A DNA stretch of 64,000 nt, taken from Peptococcaceae bacterium (GTDB lineage: Bacteria; Bacillota; Desulfotomaculia; Desulfotomaculales; Pelotomaculaceae). Position numbers and translations under genes: made by a program. Positions 1 through 8,349 of the stretch are shown here, one piece after another (position 1 is the stretch's first letter; every line of letters begins with the position of its first letter). Below the pieces are notes generated by a model. It did no database searches. It saw only the letters and a program-made list of their open reading frames with translations, and was not told where the DNA came from. The DNA is taken from NCBI GenBank assembly GCA_012518875.1, contig JAAYRI010000087.1, positions 27,947 to 91,946 on the forward strand. The letters are read 5' to 3'.

Positions 1-246
1 GTCTCCCTGACCGGCATGTTTTTGCCTGTTGTGGTCAAAACGAAAATGGTATTCATGTAAGGAGCGGATGGGCACCCGGACAGTCTTGCGGCCATCATGC
101 ATGATGATGCTTTCCTCACTAACGATATCAGCCAGGTTTTTTTTAATGGCTTCTCGCACCTTTTCCCGATGGCGCTGCCTGTCTATTTCCCCCTTGCGGT
201 GTAGGGACCAGTCCTCACGGGTAATAACCAAATTCGGTTCCTTCAT
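1..246 (-). CDS. yhbH: Sporulation protein YhbH (DUF444 family), N-terminal part, truncated by window edge
   Basis: Minus-strand frame from ATG at 246 reads MKEPNLVITREDWSLHRKGEIDRQRHREKVREAIKKNLADIVSEESIIMHDGRKTVRVPIRSLHEYHFRFDHN, typical of YhbH/YeaH; adjacent to prkA. Confidence 0.85.
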   Translation of the reverse strand, partial: MKEPNLVITREDWSLHRKGEIDRQRHREKVREAIKKNLADIVSEESIIMHDGRKTVRVPIRSLHEYHFRFDHNRQKHAGQGD

Positions 247-257
247 GTTATAACCCC

Positions 258-2153
258 CTAGCGGTTGAGCAAACTGCCGATGTACCGCAGTAGTTCGTTG
301 GCACAGTTGGGGCAGTAACCATGGTCCGATATTAAACGGGCGCTTACCTGGTTGATTCTTTTTAGCTGATCGGCATCAGGGGTCTTGGCGGAGGTGGTAA
401 TTTTAACCACATCTTTCAAGTCGGCGAATAATTTTTTTTCGATGGCTTCCCGTAACCGTTCATGGGAGTTGTAGTCAAAGCGCTTGTTTTTACGGGCATA
501 ACTGGAGAGCCTGATTAATATTTCCTCTCGAAAGACCTTTTTAGCACTTTCGGCTATGCCAATCTGCTCCTCTATAGAGCGCATCAGTTTTTCATCGGGC
601 GCCAGCTCCTCATCCGTAATTGGATCCTTGAGCCTGGCCCCGTTGCAGAAAGCCTCTACATTATCCAGGTAGTTTTCAAACAATGTTTTGGCTGATTCTT
701 CATAGGAATAGACAAAGGCCTTTTGCACTTCCTTTTTGGCCATTTCATCATATTCTTGACGGGCGATGGAAATGAAGTTCAACAGGTTGTCACGTTCCTC
801 CACGGTGATGGATGGATGCTGGTCAAGGCCTTCTTTTAAGGCGCGCAGGACGTCGAGGGGGTTGATACAGCGGGTAGAGGTGCGAATGAGGGCTGATGAC
901 AGGCGATTAATCACATAACGGGGGTCAACACCGCTCATGCCCTCGTCCACCGCTTCCTTCTGTAGTTCCTGGAGATCCTTTTGCTTGAAGCCCTCCACAT
1001 CTTCCCCATCATACAGCTTCATTTTTTTTACCAGGTCCATACCCTGTTTTTTAGATTCTGTGAGTCGGGATAAAACTGAGAATATACTGGCCACCCGCAT
1101 GGCGTGAGGGGCAATATGGATGTTGCGCAGGTCGCTCTCCTTGATTAGCTTTTCATAAATCTTAACCTCATCCGTTACCCTGAGGTTGTATGGTATTTTG
1201 ATCACTATAATCCGTGATTGGAGGGCTTCATTTTTCTTATTGCTGATAAAACTCTTGTACTCGTTTTCATTGGTATGGGCTACGATCATCTCATCTGCGT
1301 AGATCAAGGCAAAACGGCCAGCCTTGAAATTGCCTTCCTGGGATAGGCTAAGTAGATTCCAGAGGAATTTTTCATCACACTTGAGCATTTCCTGAAATTC
1401 CATCAACCCCCGGTTGGCAATATTCAGCTCACCGTCAAAACGATAAGCCCGGGGGTCTGATTCCGACCCATATTCTGTGATGGTGGAAAAGTCCATGCTA
1501 CCGGTGAGGTCGGCAATATCTTGCGACTTGGGATCGGAAGGAGTAAAGGTACCAATTCCCGACCGGTTATCCTCAGATAAAAACACCCGTTCCACAGGCA
1601 TCTGTTCTATGTTGCCGTCGTATTTCGTTTCCAGCATCATGCGGCAGGAAGGACACAGTTCCCCTTCGATGTAAACATTATAAACATCTTGAAATTCTTT
1701 TCTCAATTCCCTGGGAATCAGGTGCAGGGGTTCTTCATGCATGGGGCATCCTTTAATACCATAAAAGGCACCTTCATTAGTACGGCTGTATTTTTCCAGA
1801 CCCCTTTTCAGCATGGCCACAAGGGTTGATTTACCGCCGCTTACCGGACCCATAAGCAGCAAAATCCGTTTACGCACATCCAGCCGGCGGGCAGCGGGGT
1901 GAAAGTATTCCTCCACCAGTGTTTCCAGGGTTTTTTCTAAACCAAAGAGCTCCGAGGCAAAAAAGTTATAACTTCTTAGATCACCTTTTTCCTCCATCCC
2001 GGCGCTCTTGATCATATTATAAATCCTGGCATGGGCTAATTGACATACTGATGGTTTTTCTTTGACTATATCAAGGTAGTCTTTAAAGGTTCCCTCCCAG
2101 GCGAGCTGTTTTTCCACAGTACGGTGTTTCTCTATCAATTTCAGGAAGTCCAT
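258..2153 (-). CDS. prkA: Serine protein kinase PrkA
   Basis: Protein MDFLKLIEKHRTVEKQLAWEGTFKDYL...; P-loop GPVSGGKSTL; length and synteny with yhbH. ORF track start (2204) is probably too far upstream. Confidence 0.93.
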   Translation of the reverse strand: MDFLKLIEKHRTVEKQLAWEGTFKDYLDIVKEKPSVCQLAHARIYNMIKSAGMEEKGDLRSYNFFASELFGLEKTLETLVEEYFHPAARRLDVRKRILLLMGPVSGGKSTLVAMLKRGLEKYSRTNEGAFYGIKGCPMHEEPLHLIPRELRKEFQDVYNVYIEGELCPSCRMMLETKYDGNIEQMPVERVFLSEDNRSGIGTFTPSDPKSQDIADLTGSMDFSTITEYGSESDPRAYRFDGELNIANRGLMEFQEMLKCDEKFLWNLLSLSQEGNFKAGRFALIYADEMIVAHTNENEYKSFISNKKNEALQSRIIVIKIPYNLRVTDEVKIYEKLIKESDLRNIHIAPHAMRVASIFSVLSRLTESKKQGMDLVKKMKLYDGEDVEGFKQKDLQELQKEAVDEGMSGVDPRYVINRLSSALIRTSTRCINPLDVLRALKEGLDQHPSITVEERDNLLNFISIARQEYDEMAKKEVQKAFVYSYEESAKTLFENYLDNVEAFCNGARLKDPITDEELAPDEKLMRSIEEQIGIAESAKKVFREEILIRLSSYARKNKRFDYNSHERLREAIEKKLFADLKDVVKITTSAKTPDADQLKRINQVSARLISDHGYCPNCANELLRYIGSLLNR

Positions 2154-2391
2154 AGTTTCCTTCTCTCCTTCCCCTTTTGCTTCTAACCTTTCTGTTTTTG
2201 CCAAAGCCGGGCAAACAAGCGGAGATGAATATTACATTATATGCAATATTAGTAAAAAGAAGAATAATCCCTACCCCTGGGAAATCCATAAATTACAACC
2301 TCATGTAGAAATTACTGATACACGGATCTATGAACAAAAAAGCCCCCGGCAAAACCCGATAGTTAGGACAAGCAGGGGCATGATTACTTTC

Positions 2392-2428
2392 AAACAAAAA
2401 AGGGACAGACCCTCCCAGGGTTTGTCCC
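2392..2428 (-). terminator. Intrinsic terminator downstream of the GerMN lipoprotein gene
   Basis: 12-bp stem GGGACAGACCCT/AGGGTTTGTCCC with 3-nt loop; on the minus strand followed by TTTTTTGTTTG. Confidence 0.75.
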
Positions 2429-2431
2429 CAT

Positions 2432-2541
2432 ACTAGCTAATAAATATTCCCAAATTGAAATGCAGGCCAACCAGGTAGTTGCAGTTGTCCCTTAACTAGC
2501 TAAATATTCTTAAATTGAAATGCAGGATAATCAGGCAGTCG
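2432..2541. repeat. Two imperfect direct copies of a ~48-bp sequence
   Basis: Copy 1 2432-2480 ACTAGCTAATAAATATTCCCAAATTGAAATGCAGGCCAACCAGGTAGTTG; copy 2 2495-2541 ACTAGCTAAATATTCTTAAATTGAAATGCAGGATAATCAGGCAGTCG. Confidence 0.75.
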
Positions 2542-2547
2542 ATGTGT

Positions 2548-3432
2548 TTACCATGTTACGGGGATAGAAATTTTGTCAAGTTCCTGTCCATCTCTGGGGC
2601 TAACCCAGAAAACTGCCAGTTCTCCCTGTCCAGGGGAAGGAGCTTGAAAGTCCAGCTCATATTTAAAGTCACCCCGGCCGGGGGCCCCTTCATTAGCTGT
2701 GGTAAAACCTTCCGCCAGGATTTCACCATGATCATCAACTAGTCGTATATTTACTCCAGCTTCAAACACCCTGGCACTGCCGGAAACCATCAGGGGTGAA
2801 CCCACCTCTTCCCCGGGCTGGGGGCTATTTACCCAGATGGATGGTTCGTTAACCCGGGAAAGATCCCGGCTGAAAGGCTGTAGGTAGAGACCAACATGGC
2901 CCCACCAGTCCATAGCTGCTTCTGCGTCCCCTTCCACAGTGAAAGACACCTTTTCGATGTCCGGAAATTCCGTCAAGGTATTGACGATACTTTGGATACC
3001 CAGGGCCTCCCCGGCAGCCCCCACATTAGCATTGAGAACCTCTTTAGAAAAATCCACTGTGGCCAGTCCATCTTCAATATCAATGTTATTAACCTGAGTC
3101 GCCGCCGGAAGCACCCGGGCTGCTCCGGGAACATTAGGGTTAACTTCTATCAATTCTTTCAGCGCTGCCAGGGCAGCCCCGGAAACAGCATCCGTCTCCA
3201 GAGATACCTGATGCGTTTCCCGCACCAGATAGGAATCATTTTCAGTAGTTTTTACATAGTATACTGCTAAATCTAATTTTTGATCAGGTTCCTCTGTACC
3301 CTGCCGAACACCTGGTGTGGGGCCGGGATCTTCCTTTTCCTCCATCGTATTGCAGCCGGCGAAGGTGAAGGAAACTAATAGAAACACTATGAACACTGGT
3401 AGCAGAACACTTCTTTTTTTATACCAGGACAT
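2548..3432 (-). CDS. GerMN-domain lipoprotein with C-terminal Gmad2 (spore germination Ig-like) domain
   Basis: Lipobox-like N-terminus (VSFTFAGC); GerMN-like middle (AALKELIEVNPNVPGAARVLPAATQVNNIDIEDGLATVDFSKEV); Gmad2-like end (WVNSPQPGEEVGSPLMVSGSARVFEAGVNIRLVDDHGEIL). SD AAAGGAGG before 3432. Confidence 0.85.
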   Translation of the reverse strand: MSWYKKRSVLLPVFIVFLLVSFTFAGCNTMEEKEDPGPTPGVRQGTEEPDQKLDLAVYYVKTTENDSYLVRETHQVSLETDAVSGAALAALKELIEVNPNVPGAARVLPAATQVNNIDIEDGLATVDFSKEVLNANVGAAGEALGIQSIVNTLTEFPDIEKVSFTVEGDAEAAMDWWGHVGLYLQPFSRDLSRVNEPSIWVNSPQPGEEVGSPLMVSGSARVFEAGVNIRLVDDHGEILAEGFTTANEGAPGRGDFKYELDFQAPSPGQGELAVFWVSPRDGQELDKISIPVTW

Positions 3433-3511
3433 AATCAAAACCTCCTTTGCACCAGAAATAATTATATTGTTCCACACAAACAATAATTAACCTTCATTTT
3501 TTTATATACAG

Positions 3512-4261
3512 TTAATTTGCCTTTAAACCCAGCCTATCTAATAGAGCTGTATGGGCACGCTGCTCAAAGGTATCATCAAGGGGTTTTAGGTATGGCTCTA
3601 GGCCTCGTTTTTTTAAAGCCAGTCTAATTAACTTGTCTGTGAGGGCAGCATTTTTCGGCAGCAGTGGCCCATGTAAATAGGAACAAAAAACATTTTTGTA
3701 CCTGGCGCCTTCCAAACCATCCTTGCCGTTGTTACCCTTACCAAACAATACCTTTCCCAATGGCCCAATGCCATCTAAGAAGGTTCGGCCATAGTGGTTT
3801 TCAAAACCAACAACCCTGGTGGGAACCCCATCCAGTTTCATTTCTATTACAGCATTACCCACCAACCTTTTGCCCCCCGTTTCAGTGTACATGTCCAGGA
3901 TAGCCAGCCCCGGTGCCTGTTTGCCATCCCCTGTTTCATAATGACAGCCGAACAATTGGTAGCCCCCGGAGATGGCTAAAACAACGAGACCGTTTTCTAT
4001 TGCCTTTTGCAACTGATCCCGGCTTTTCATTAAATCGGCACCAGCTAGTTTTTGTTCCTGATCAGAACCGCCTCCCAGAAACACAAAATCATATGCGTTA
4101 AAATCTTTTGTGTCAGCGAGGCTTTTATATAATATTTGCAGGGGAATATTGCGCCATTGGCAGCGTTTTTGGAATGCGACCATATTTCCCCCGTCACCGT
4201 AAAGGTTTAGTAGGTCAGGATACAGATGGCATGCCCTGATCACTTTTATCCCCCTTTTCAA
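3512..4261 (-). CDS. gatD: Lipid II isoglutaminyl synthase, glutamine amidotransferase subunit GatD
   Basis: IRACHLYPDLLNLYGDGGNMVAFQKRCQWR...FLGGGSDQEQ...; directly follows and overlaps murT. Confidence 0.9.
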   Translation of the reverse strand: MKRGIKVIRACHLYPDLLNLYGDGGNMVAFQKRCQWRNIPLQILYKSLADTKDFNAYDFVFLGGGSDQEQKLAGADLMKSRDQLQKAIENGLVVLAISGGYQLFGCHYETGDGKQAPGLAILDMYTETGGKRLVGNAVIEMKLDGVPTRVVGFENHYGRTFLDGIGPLGKVLFGKGNNGKDGLEGARYKNVFCSYLHGPLLPKNAALTDKLIRLALKKRGLEPYLKPLDDTFEQRAHTALLDRLGLKAN

Positions 4262-5618
4262 CCAGGGATTCTATTATCTTGTGCACCGGCCGCAAGGCGG
4301 TATAGGTAGAAAAAATGTAGGTTGACCCCCTATTACCCCCTAATACTGCCCTAACAGCCTGGTTCATGCTTGCATTTGCCACTATTTTCCCTGTGGGGAT
4401 ACCGGCATATTTCAAACGAAGAGCCACTTCTTCCCCACGTAACCCAGAACATATAAAGCATTGTAGGTGTTTTTGCCGTGCAGCCAACATTTCAAAATTC
4501 ACATCCCAAATCCAGGATATATCCCTGCTGTCGGCAAAGTTGTCGTTAAGAACGATCAGTACATCCCCGGCCCCCCTGTCTTCACAAAGGGTTTCCAGCC
4601 CCTGGTTGAACCCGGTGGGGTTTTTGACTAGGTTTAGATAGACCTGATTATTACCATGTCTAAAATTCTCCATCCGGCCGATAGCAGGTCGGTATTTTCT
4701 CAGGCCGCCCAGGATCGTTTGCAAATTAACACCTAGCAAAATGCTTACAGAAAAGGCTGCCAGAGCATTATACACGTTATGCAGCCCCTGGGTCTGCATT
4801 TCTAAAGCAGCTATAGAGGGAACCATGGACCCGGGATAGGTCAGGCTATATACTCCCTCTTCCCCGGCCTCCATGGCTTCAACCTGGGGCTTAGGCCTTT
4901 TAAAACCACAGTCAGGGCAGCTATATGCGCCAAGCTGGCCATAATGACAATAATTATAAACGAGTAGGGAGCCACAAAAAGGGCATAGCCTGGCTTCCCT
5001 GGCTGTGGGATCCCTTTTGCCCGTGTTTTTATCTGCTGCCAGCCCAAAATAATATACCGGTAAGCATGTCGTGCGATGAAACTGGGCCACAAGTGGATCA
5101 TCGGCATTTAATACCAGGGTGGTTTGGCTTTGCCCCAGAAGGGAGTCCCGGATAATACCAATAACCTTTCCCAACTCCCAGTATCTATCAAGTTGATCCT
5201 GAAAAAAATTTGTCAGCACTACCAACCTGGGGGATAAATTGTCTAACACTTCAGGAATTGAGGCCTCATCCACCTCAATAACAGCATAGTCGCAGTCGAT
5301 TTTTCCTGAGGCGATGGAATTCATGATAAAACTAGTGGTAATACCACTAATCATGTTGGCACCCTCACGATTGGAAATGGTCTTAAAACCAGCTTCCTGC
5401 AACACCCCGGTGATCATATTGACAGTTGTAGTCTTGCCGTTGGTGCCGGTGACCACGATAATCCCCTTACGCACCTGGGCTGCCAGTTTTTTTAGAGCCC
5501 CGGGACAAAAAAGGCGAGCCAGCAGGCCCGGGAAAGAAGAGCCGCCATAACCACAAACCCGGCTTAGTTTTGCTGCCAGCTTACCGGTTAATATCGCCGA
5601 AGATAATAGCAGCTTCAA
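4215..5618 (-). CDS. murT: Lipid II isoglutaminyl synthase subunit MurT (Mur ligase family)
   Basis: VVTGTNGKTTTVNMITGVL Mur-ligase P-loop; Zn-ribbon CPFCGSLLVYNYCHYGQLGAYSCPDC typical of MurT; paired with gatD. Confidence 0.92.
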   Translation of the reverse strand: MKLLLSSAILTGKLAAKLSRVCGYGGSSFPGLLARLFCPGALKKLAAQVRKGIIVVTGTNGKTTTVNMITGVLQEAGFKTISNREGANMISGITTSFIMNSIASGKIDCDYAVIEVDEASIPEVLDNLSPRLVVLTNFFQDQLDRYWELGKVIGIIRDSLLGQSQTTLVLNADDPLVAQFHRTTCLPVYYFGLAADKNTGKRDPTAREARLCPFCGSLLVYNYCHYGQLGAYSCPDCGFKRPKPQVEAMEAGEEGVYSLTYPGSMVPSIAALEMQTQGLHNVYNALAAFSVSILLGVNLQTILGGLRKYRPAIGRMENFRHGNNQVYLNLVKNPTGFNQGLETLCEDRGAGDVLIVLNDNFADSRDISWIWDVNFEMLAARQKHLQCFICSGLRGEEVALRLKYAGIPTGKIVANASMNQAVRAVLGGNRGSTYIFSTYTALRPVHKIIESLVEKGDKSDQGMPSVS

Positions 5619-5690
5619 TTTATCTCTCTCCTACATATATGACGTATGGGAGCGCTCTCCGGTTCTTGGACAACACCCCTGATGTTTTGG

Positions 5691-6662
5691 TTATTTGCTT
5701 TCTTGTACATTCCTATAATATATTGCTATTCCTTTCCGCCTCTCCCTGGTAATTCTACCCGTTTCCTGCAGGTAATCCAGGTGGGCAAACACCTCGGAAA
5801 TACCGAGAAATGCCTGAAACCCTTTAATTTTTGGATATAGTTGGCGCATTAGCTGGTAGGCGTTCATTTTTTTTCTCACCAGTATATTTTGCAGCACCTC
5901 AAGGCGCTGCCTGTGGTGTTCCAGATACCTTTCAACCAGCGATCGACAATCATCTATATTTTCACCATGGCCCGGTAAACATATCCTTACATCCATGTTT
6001 GCAATCCTTTTTAGGCCGGCCAGATACTGCTTTAAGGCCGGGTTCCGTCTGCTAAAATCGGGATAATCCGCCTCCATAACTGGATTTGGTGTAATGTGTT
6101 TGAGTAAAAAGTCACCGGCAAACAGTTCCCGGCCTACAGGATTATACAAACAAATATGACCGCTGGTATGCCCCGGCATGTGCAGCACGCGGAGGGAGCC
6201 ACCATCTGCAAAATGCAACACCTCTCCTCCTACTACAGCATCTATAAATGATGGCGGTAACACTGGTTTAACAACAGGATCCCTGTCCTGCAAAATTTCA
6301 TTTAGCTCGCCTGCCGGTAGCCCGCTCTCAATTAAAAAAGGGAGCCTTTCCTGGTAGTAACTATATGCGGGGGTAAGCTTCCTGATTTCCAGTTTATGTA
6401 TAACTACCCTTGCCTGTGCCTCCTTCATTAACCAGGCGGCCAAACCACTATGATCGGAATGGTAGTGGGTCACCACAACCCTCTCGATATCCTTTACTGC
6501 AACATCAAGGGAAAGCAACCCCTCTTTAAGGCTGTTCAAGGCTTCTACTGTTTCCGGCCCCGGATCTATTAGGGTCAGGGGACTATTTTTAATCAGGTAG
6601 GCATTGGCGGGGCCGGACCTATAGGGAGTGGGTACCTCAATTTTGTTTATGTTTAACGCCAT
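5691..6662 (-). CDS. MBL-fold metallo-hydrolase
   Basis: THYHSDHSG and PGHTSGHICLY metallo-beta-lactamase motifs. Confidence 0.85.
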   Translation of the reverse strand: MALNINKIEVPTPYRSGPANAYLIKNSPLTLIDPGPETVEALNSLKEGLLSLDVAVKDIERVVVTHYHSDHSGLAAWLMKEAQARVVIHKLEIRKLTPAYSYYQERLPFLIESGLPAGELNEILQDRDPVVKPVLPPSFIDAVVGGEVLHFADGGSLRVLHMPGHTSGHICLYNPVGRELFAGDFLLKHITPNPVMEADYPDFSRRNPALKQYLAGLKRIANMDVRICLPGHGENIDDCRSLVERYLEHHRQRLEVLQNILVRKKMNAYQLMRQLYPKIKGFQAFLGISEVFAHLDYLQETGRITRERRKGIAIYYRNVQESK

Positions 6663-6672
6663 ACCTACCACC

Positions 6673-6948
6673 CTAACTAATTGCAAATCCAGCAAATTCA
6701 CCAGTGTAATGTTCCCAGTTCGCAGCAACACCTGTTACTTCAGCCATTGGTGGACCCTGGCGGCACCAGGCAATTAACCTATTAATATCCTTCCTATGGC
6801 CTTCAGCTACAATTTCCACAGTGCCGTTAGATCTATTTCTTACCCAGCCTTTCAAACCCAGGATTGTGGCCTGCTCACGTGTTTCCAATCGAAAATACAC
6901 ACCCTGTACCCTGCCACTTATAATGAGATGTGCACGTGCTTTCACCAT
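6673..6948 (-). CDS. Acylphosphatase
   Basis: VKARAHLIISGRVQGVYFRLETREQATILGLKGWVRNRSNGTVEIVAEG acylphosphatase signature; SD GGGGGG upstream. Confidence 0.92.
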   Translation of the reverse strand: MVKARAHLIISGRVQGVYFRLETREQATILGLKGWVRNRSNGTVEIVAEGHRKDINRLIAWCRQGPPMAEVTGVAANWEHYTGEFAGFAIS

Positions 6949-7124
6949 TTGTTCCCCCCCCATCATTTTTACAAGCAAGTGCTCTTATTATAACAAAAAA
7001 ATATTAAATTTTTTTGAAGAGACACATACTTGTCAGTTATCCAATTTTTTATCCCACTACTGAGGAGCCGGTGGCATTCATAATATATAAATAAAATAGC
7101 AATTCTTAAAATGGGGGACGTACT

Positions 7125-8060
7125 TTGGTTAGAAAACCTGCTGCCCTTGAACAGGGGGCAACCCTGGGAATAATTTCTCCGGCAAGTCCGGCCCACGACC
7201 TGGAGCATTTATCAGCGGGGATAACAGTTGTTGAAAAACTTGGTTTCAAGGTTTCCCTGAGTAAAAACGTACTGGGCTATAATAAATACCTGGCCGGGAC
7301 GGAAAAAGAGCGCCTGGAGGACTTACACAGGGCATTTCTTGATCCGGCTATAAAGGGCATTATATGTCTACGTGGCGGCTATGGTAGTATGAGGCTGCTG
7401 TCCGGCATCAACTACCGTATTGTACGCCGCAACCCCAAAATATTCATCGGCTACAGTGATATAACCGCGCTACAGTTGGCCCTTTGGAAAAAAACCGGTC
7501 TGGTAACCTTTTCCGGCCCCATGCTTACAGCTGATCTGGGAAATGAGCCCAGTGCACTAACCCTTAAACATTTTTATAATGCGCTAACAGAAAGGCACCC
7601 TGTTGGCGCTATCCCCTGTGCACCCAATGCCCAAAAGACTGTGCTAGCCCCCGGTCGGGCCCGCGGACGCCTGCTTGGAGGTAACCTGACTATGGTTGCC
7701 GCTACCCTTGGCACCCCTTACGAAATAGACACCAGGGGCGCTATTCTATTCCTCGAGGATATTGATGAACAGCCCTATCGGGTCGACCGCATGCTCCAAC
7801 AACTGCATCTGGCCGGCAAACTTGACCGGTCCGCCGGGATAGTTTTTGGTGAATTTGTTAACTGTGAAGCTGATGATAAAAATAGCTCCCTAACCTTGCT
7901 GGAGGTTATTCAGGCGGCTGTTGCCAATCTAGGTGTTCCGTCCTTCTATGGACTTTGCGCCGGCCATGGTGCCCACAAGGTAACCCTTCCTTTGGGGGTC
8001 CAGGCAGAAATAAATGCAGATGAATGCCTGTTGGAAATTATCGAACCGGCCACTATTTGA
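7125..8060 (+). CDS. LD-carboxypeptidase (muramoyltetrapeptide carboxypeptidase, S66 family)
   Basis: LGIISPASPA...CLRGGYGSMRLL...KIFIGYSDITALQLAL...TFSGPM S66 motifs; TTG start. Confidence 0.9.
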   Translation: MVRKPAALEQGATLGIISPASPAHDLEHLSAGITVVEKLGFKVSLSKNVLGYNKYLAGTEKERLEDLHRAFLDPAIKGIICLRGGYGSMRLLSGINYRIVRRNPKIFIGYSDITALQLALWKKTGLVTFSGPMLTADLGNEPSALTLKHFYNALTERHPVGAIPCAPNAQKTVLAPGRARGRLLGGNLTMVAATLGTPYEIDTRGAILFLEDIDEQPYRVDRMLQQLHLAGKLDRSAGIVFGEFVNCEADDKNSSLTLLEVIQAAVANLGVPSFYGLCAGHGAHKVTLPLGVQAEINADECLLEIIEPATI

Positions 8061-8145
8061 ACAATAAATAAATATTATAGACTGATAAAGATAACTTTTG
8101 GTTACATTTCTGGTTCTATTATGATAAAATATAGTTCAGTTGATT

Positions 8146-8205
8146 GAGAATTTAATATTGTGAGGTTAGTTGAGTTAGAGATGAGCTTAGGTAAGATTGG
8201 TTGAG
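8146..8205 (+). promoter_or_regulatory. Candidate TRAP-like RNA-binding site: regularly spaced NAG triplets in the iorA leader
   Basis: GAG 8162, TAG 8167, GAG 8172, GAG 8178, GAG 8183, TAG 8188, AAG 8193, with spacers 2,2,3,2,2,2 nt; further GAG at 8146 and 8203. Confidence 0.5.
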
Positions 8206-8223
8206 GTGTTTTTTTGTTTTTTT

Positions 8224-8248
8224 AAAACTGGGCTCCGCCCGGTTTTTT
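8224..8248 (+). terminator. Intrinsic terminator in iorA leader (candidate attenuator)
   Basis: AAAACTGGGC-TCC-GCCCGGTTTTTT; 7-bp stem, 3-nt loop, T-run; upstream of iorA. Confidence 0.8.
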
Positions 8249-8349
8249 ACCTTTTTGGAGACTTTTGAGGCCCTTTGCCCAGAAAGTCACCAGGTAGTAG
8301 GGTTACATGCACATCTATAGCAAAATTTAAATCAATTGGGGGTTTAAAT

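Noticed and set aside
2083-2289. 68-aa ORF overlapping the prkA start
   Set aside because: Overlaps prkA N-terminus out of frame with no supporting motif.
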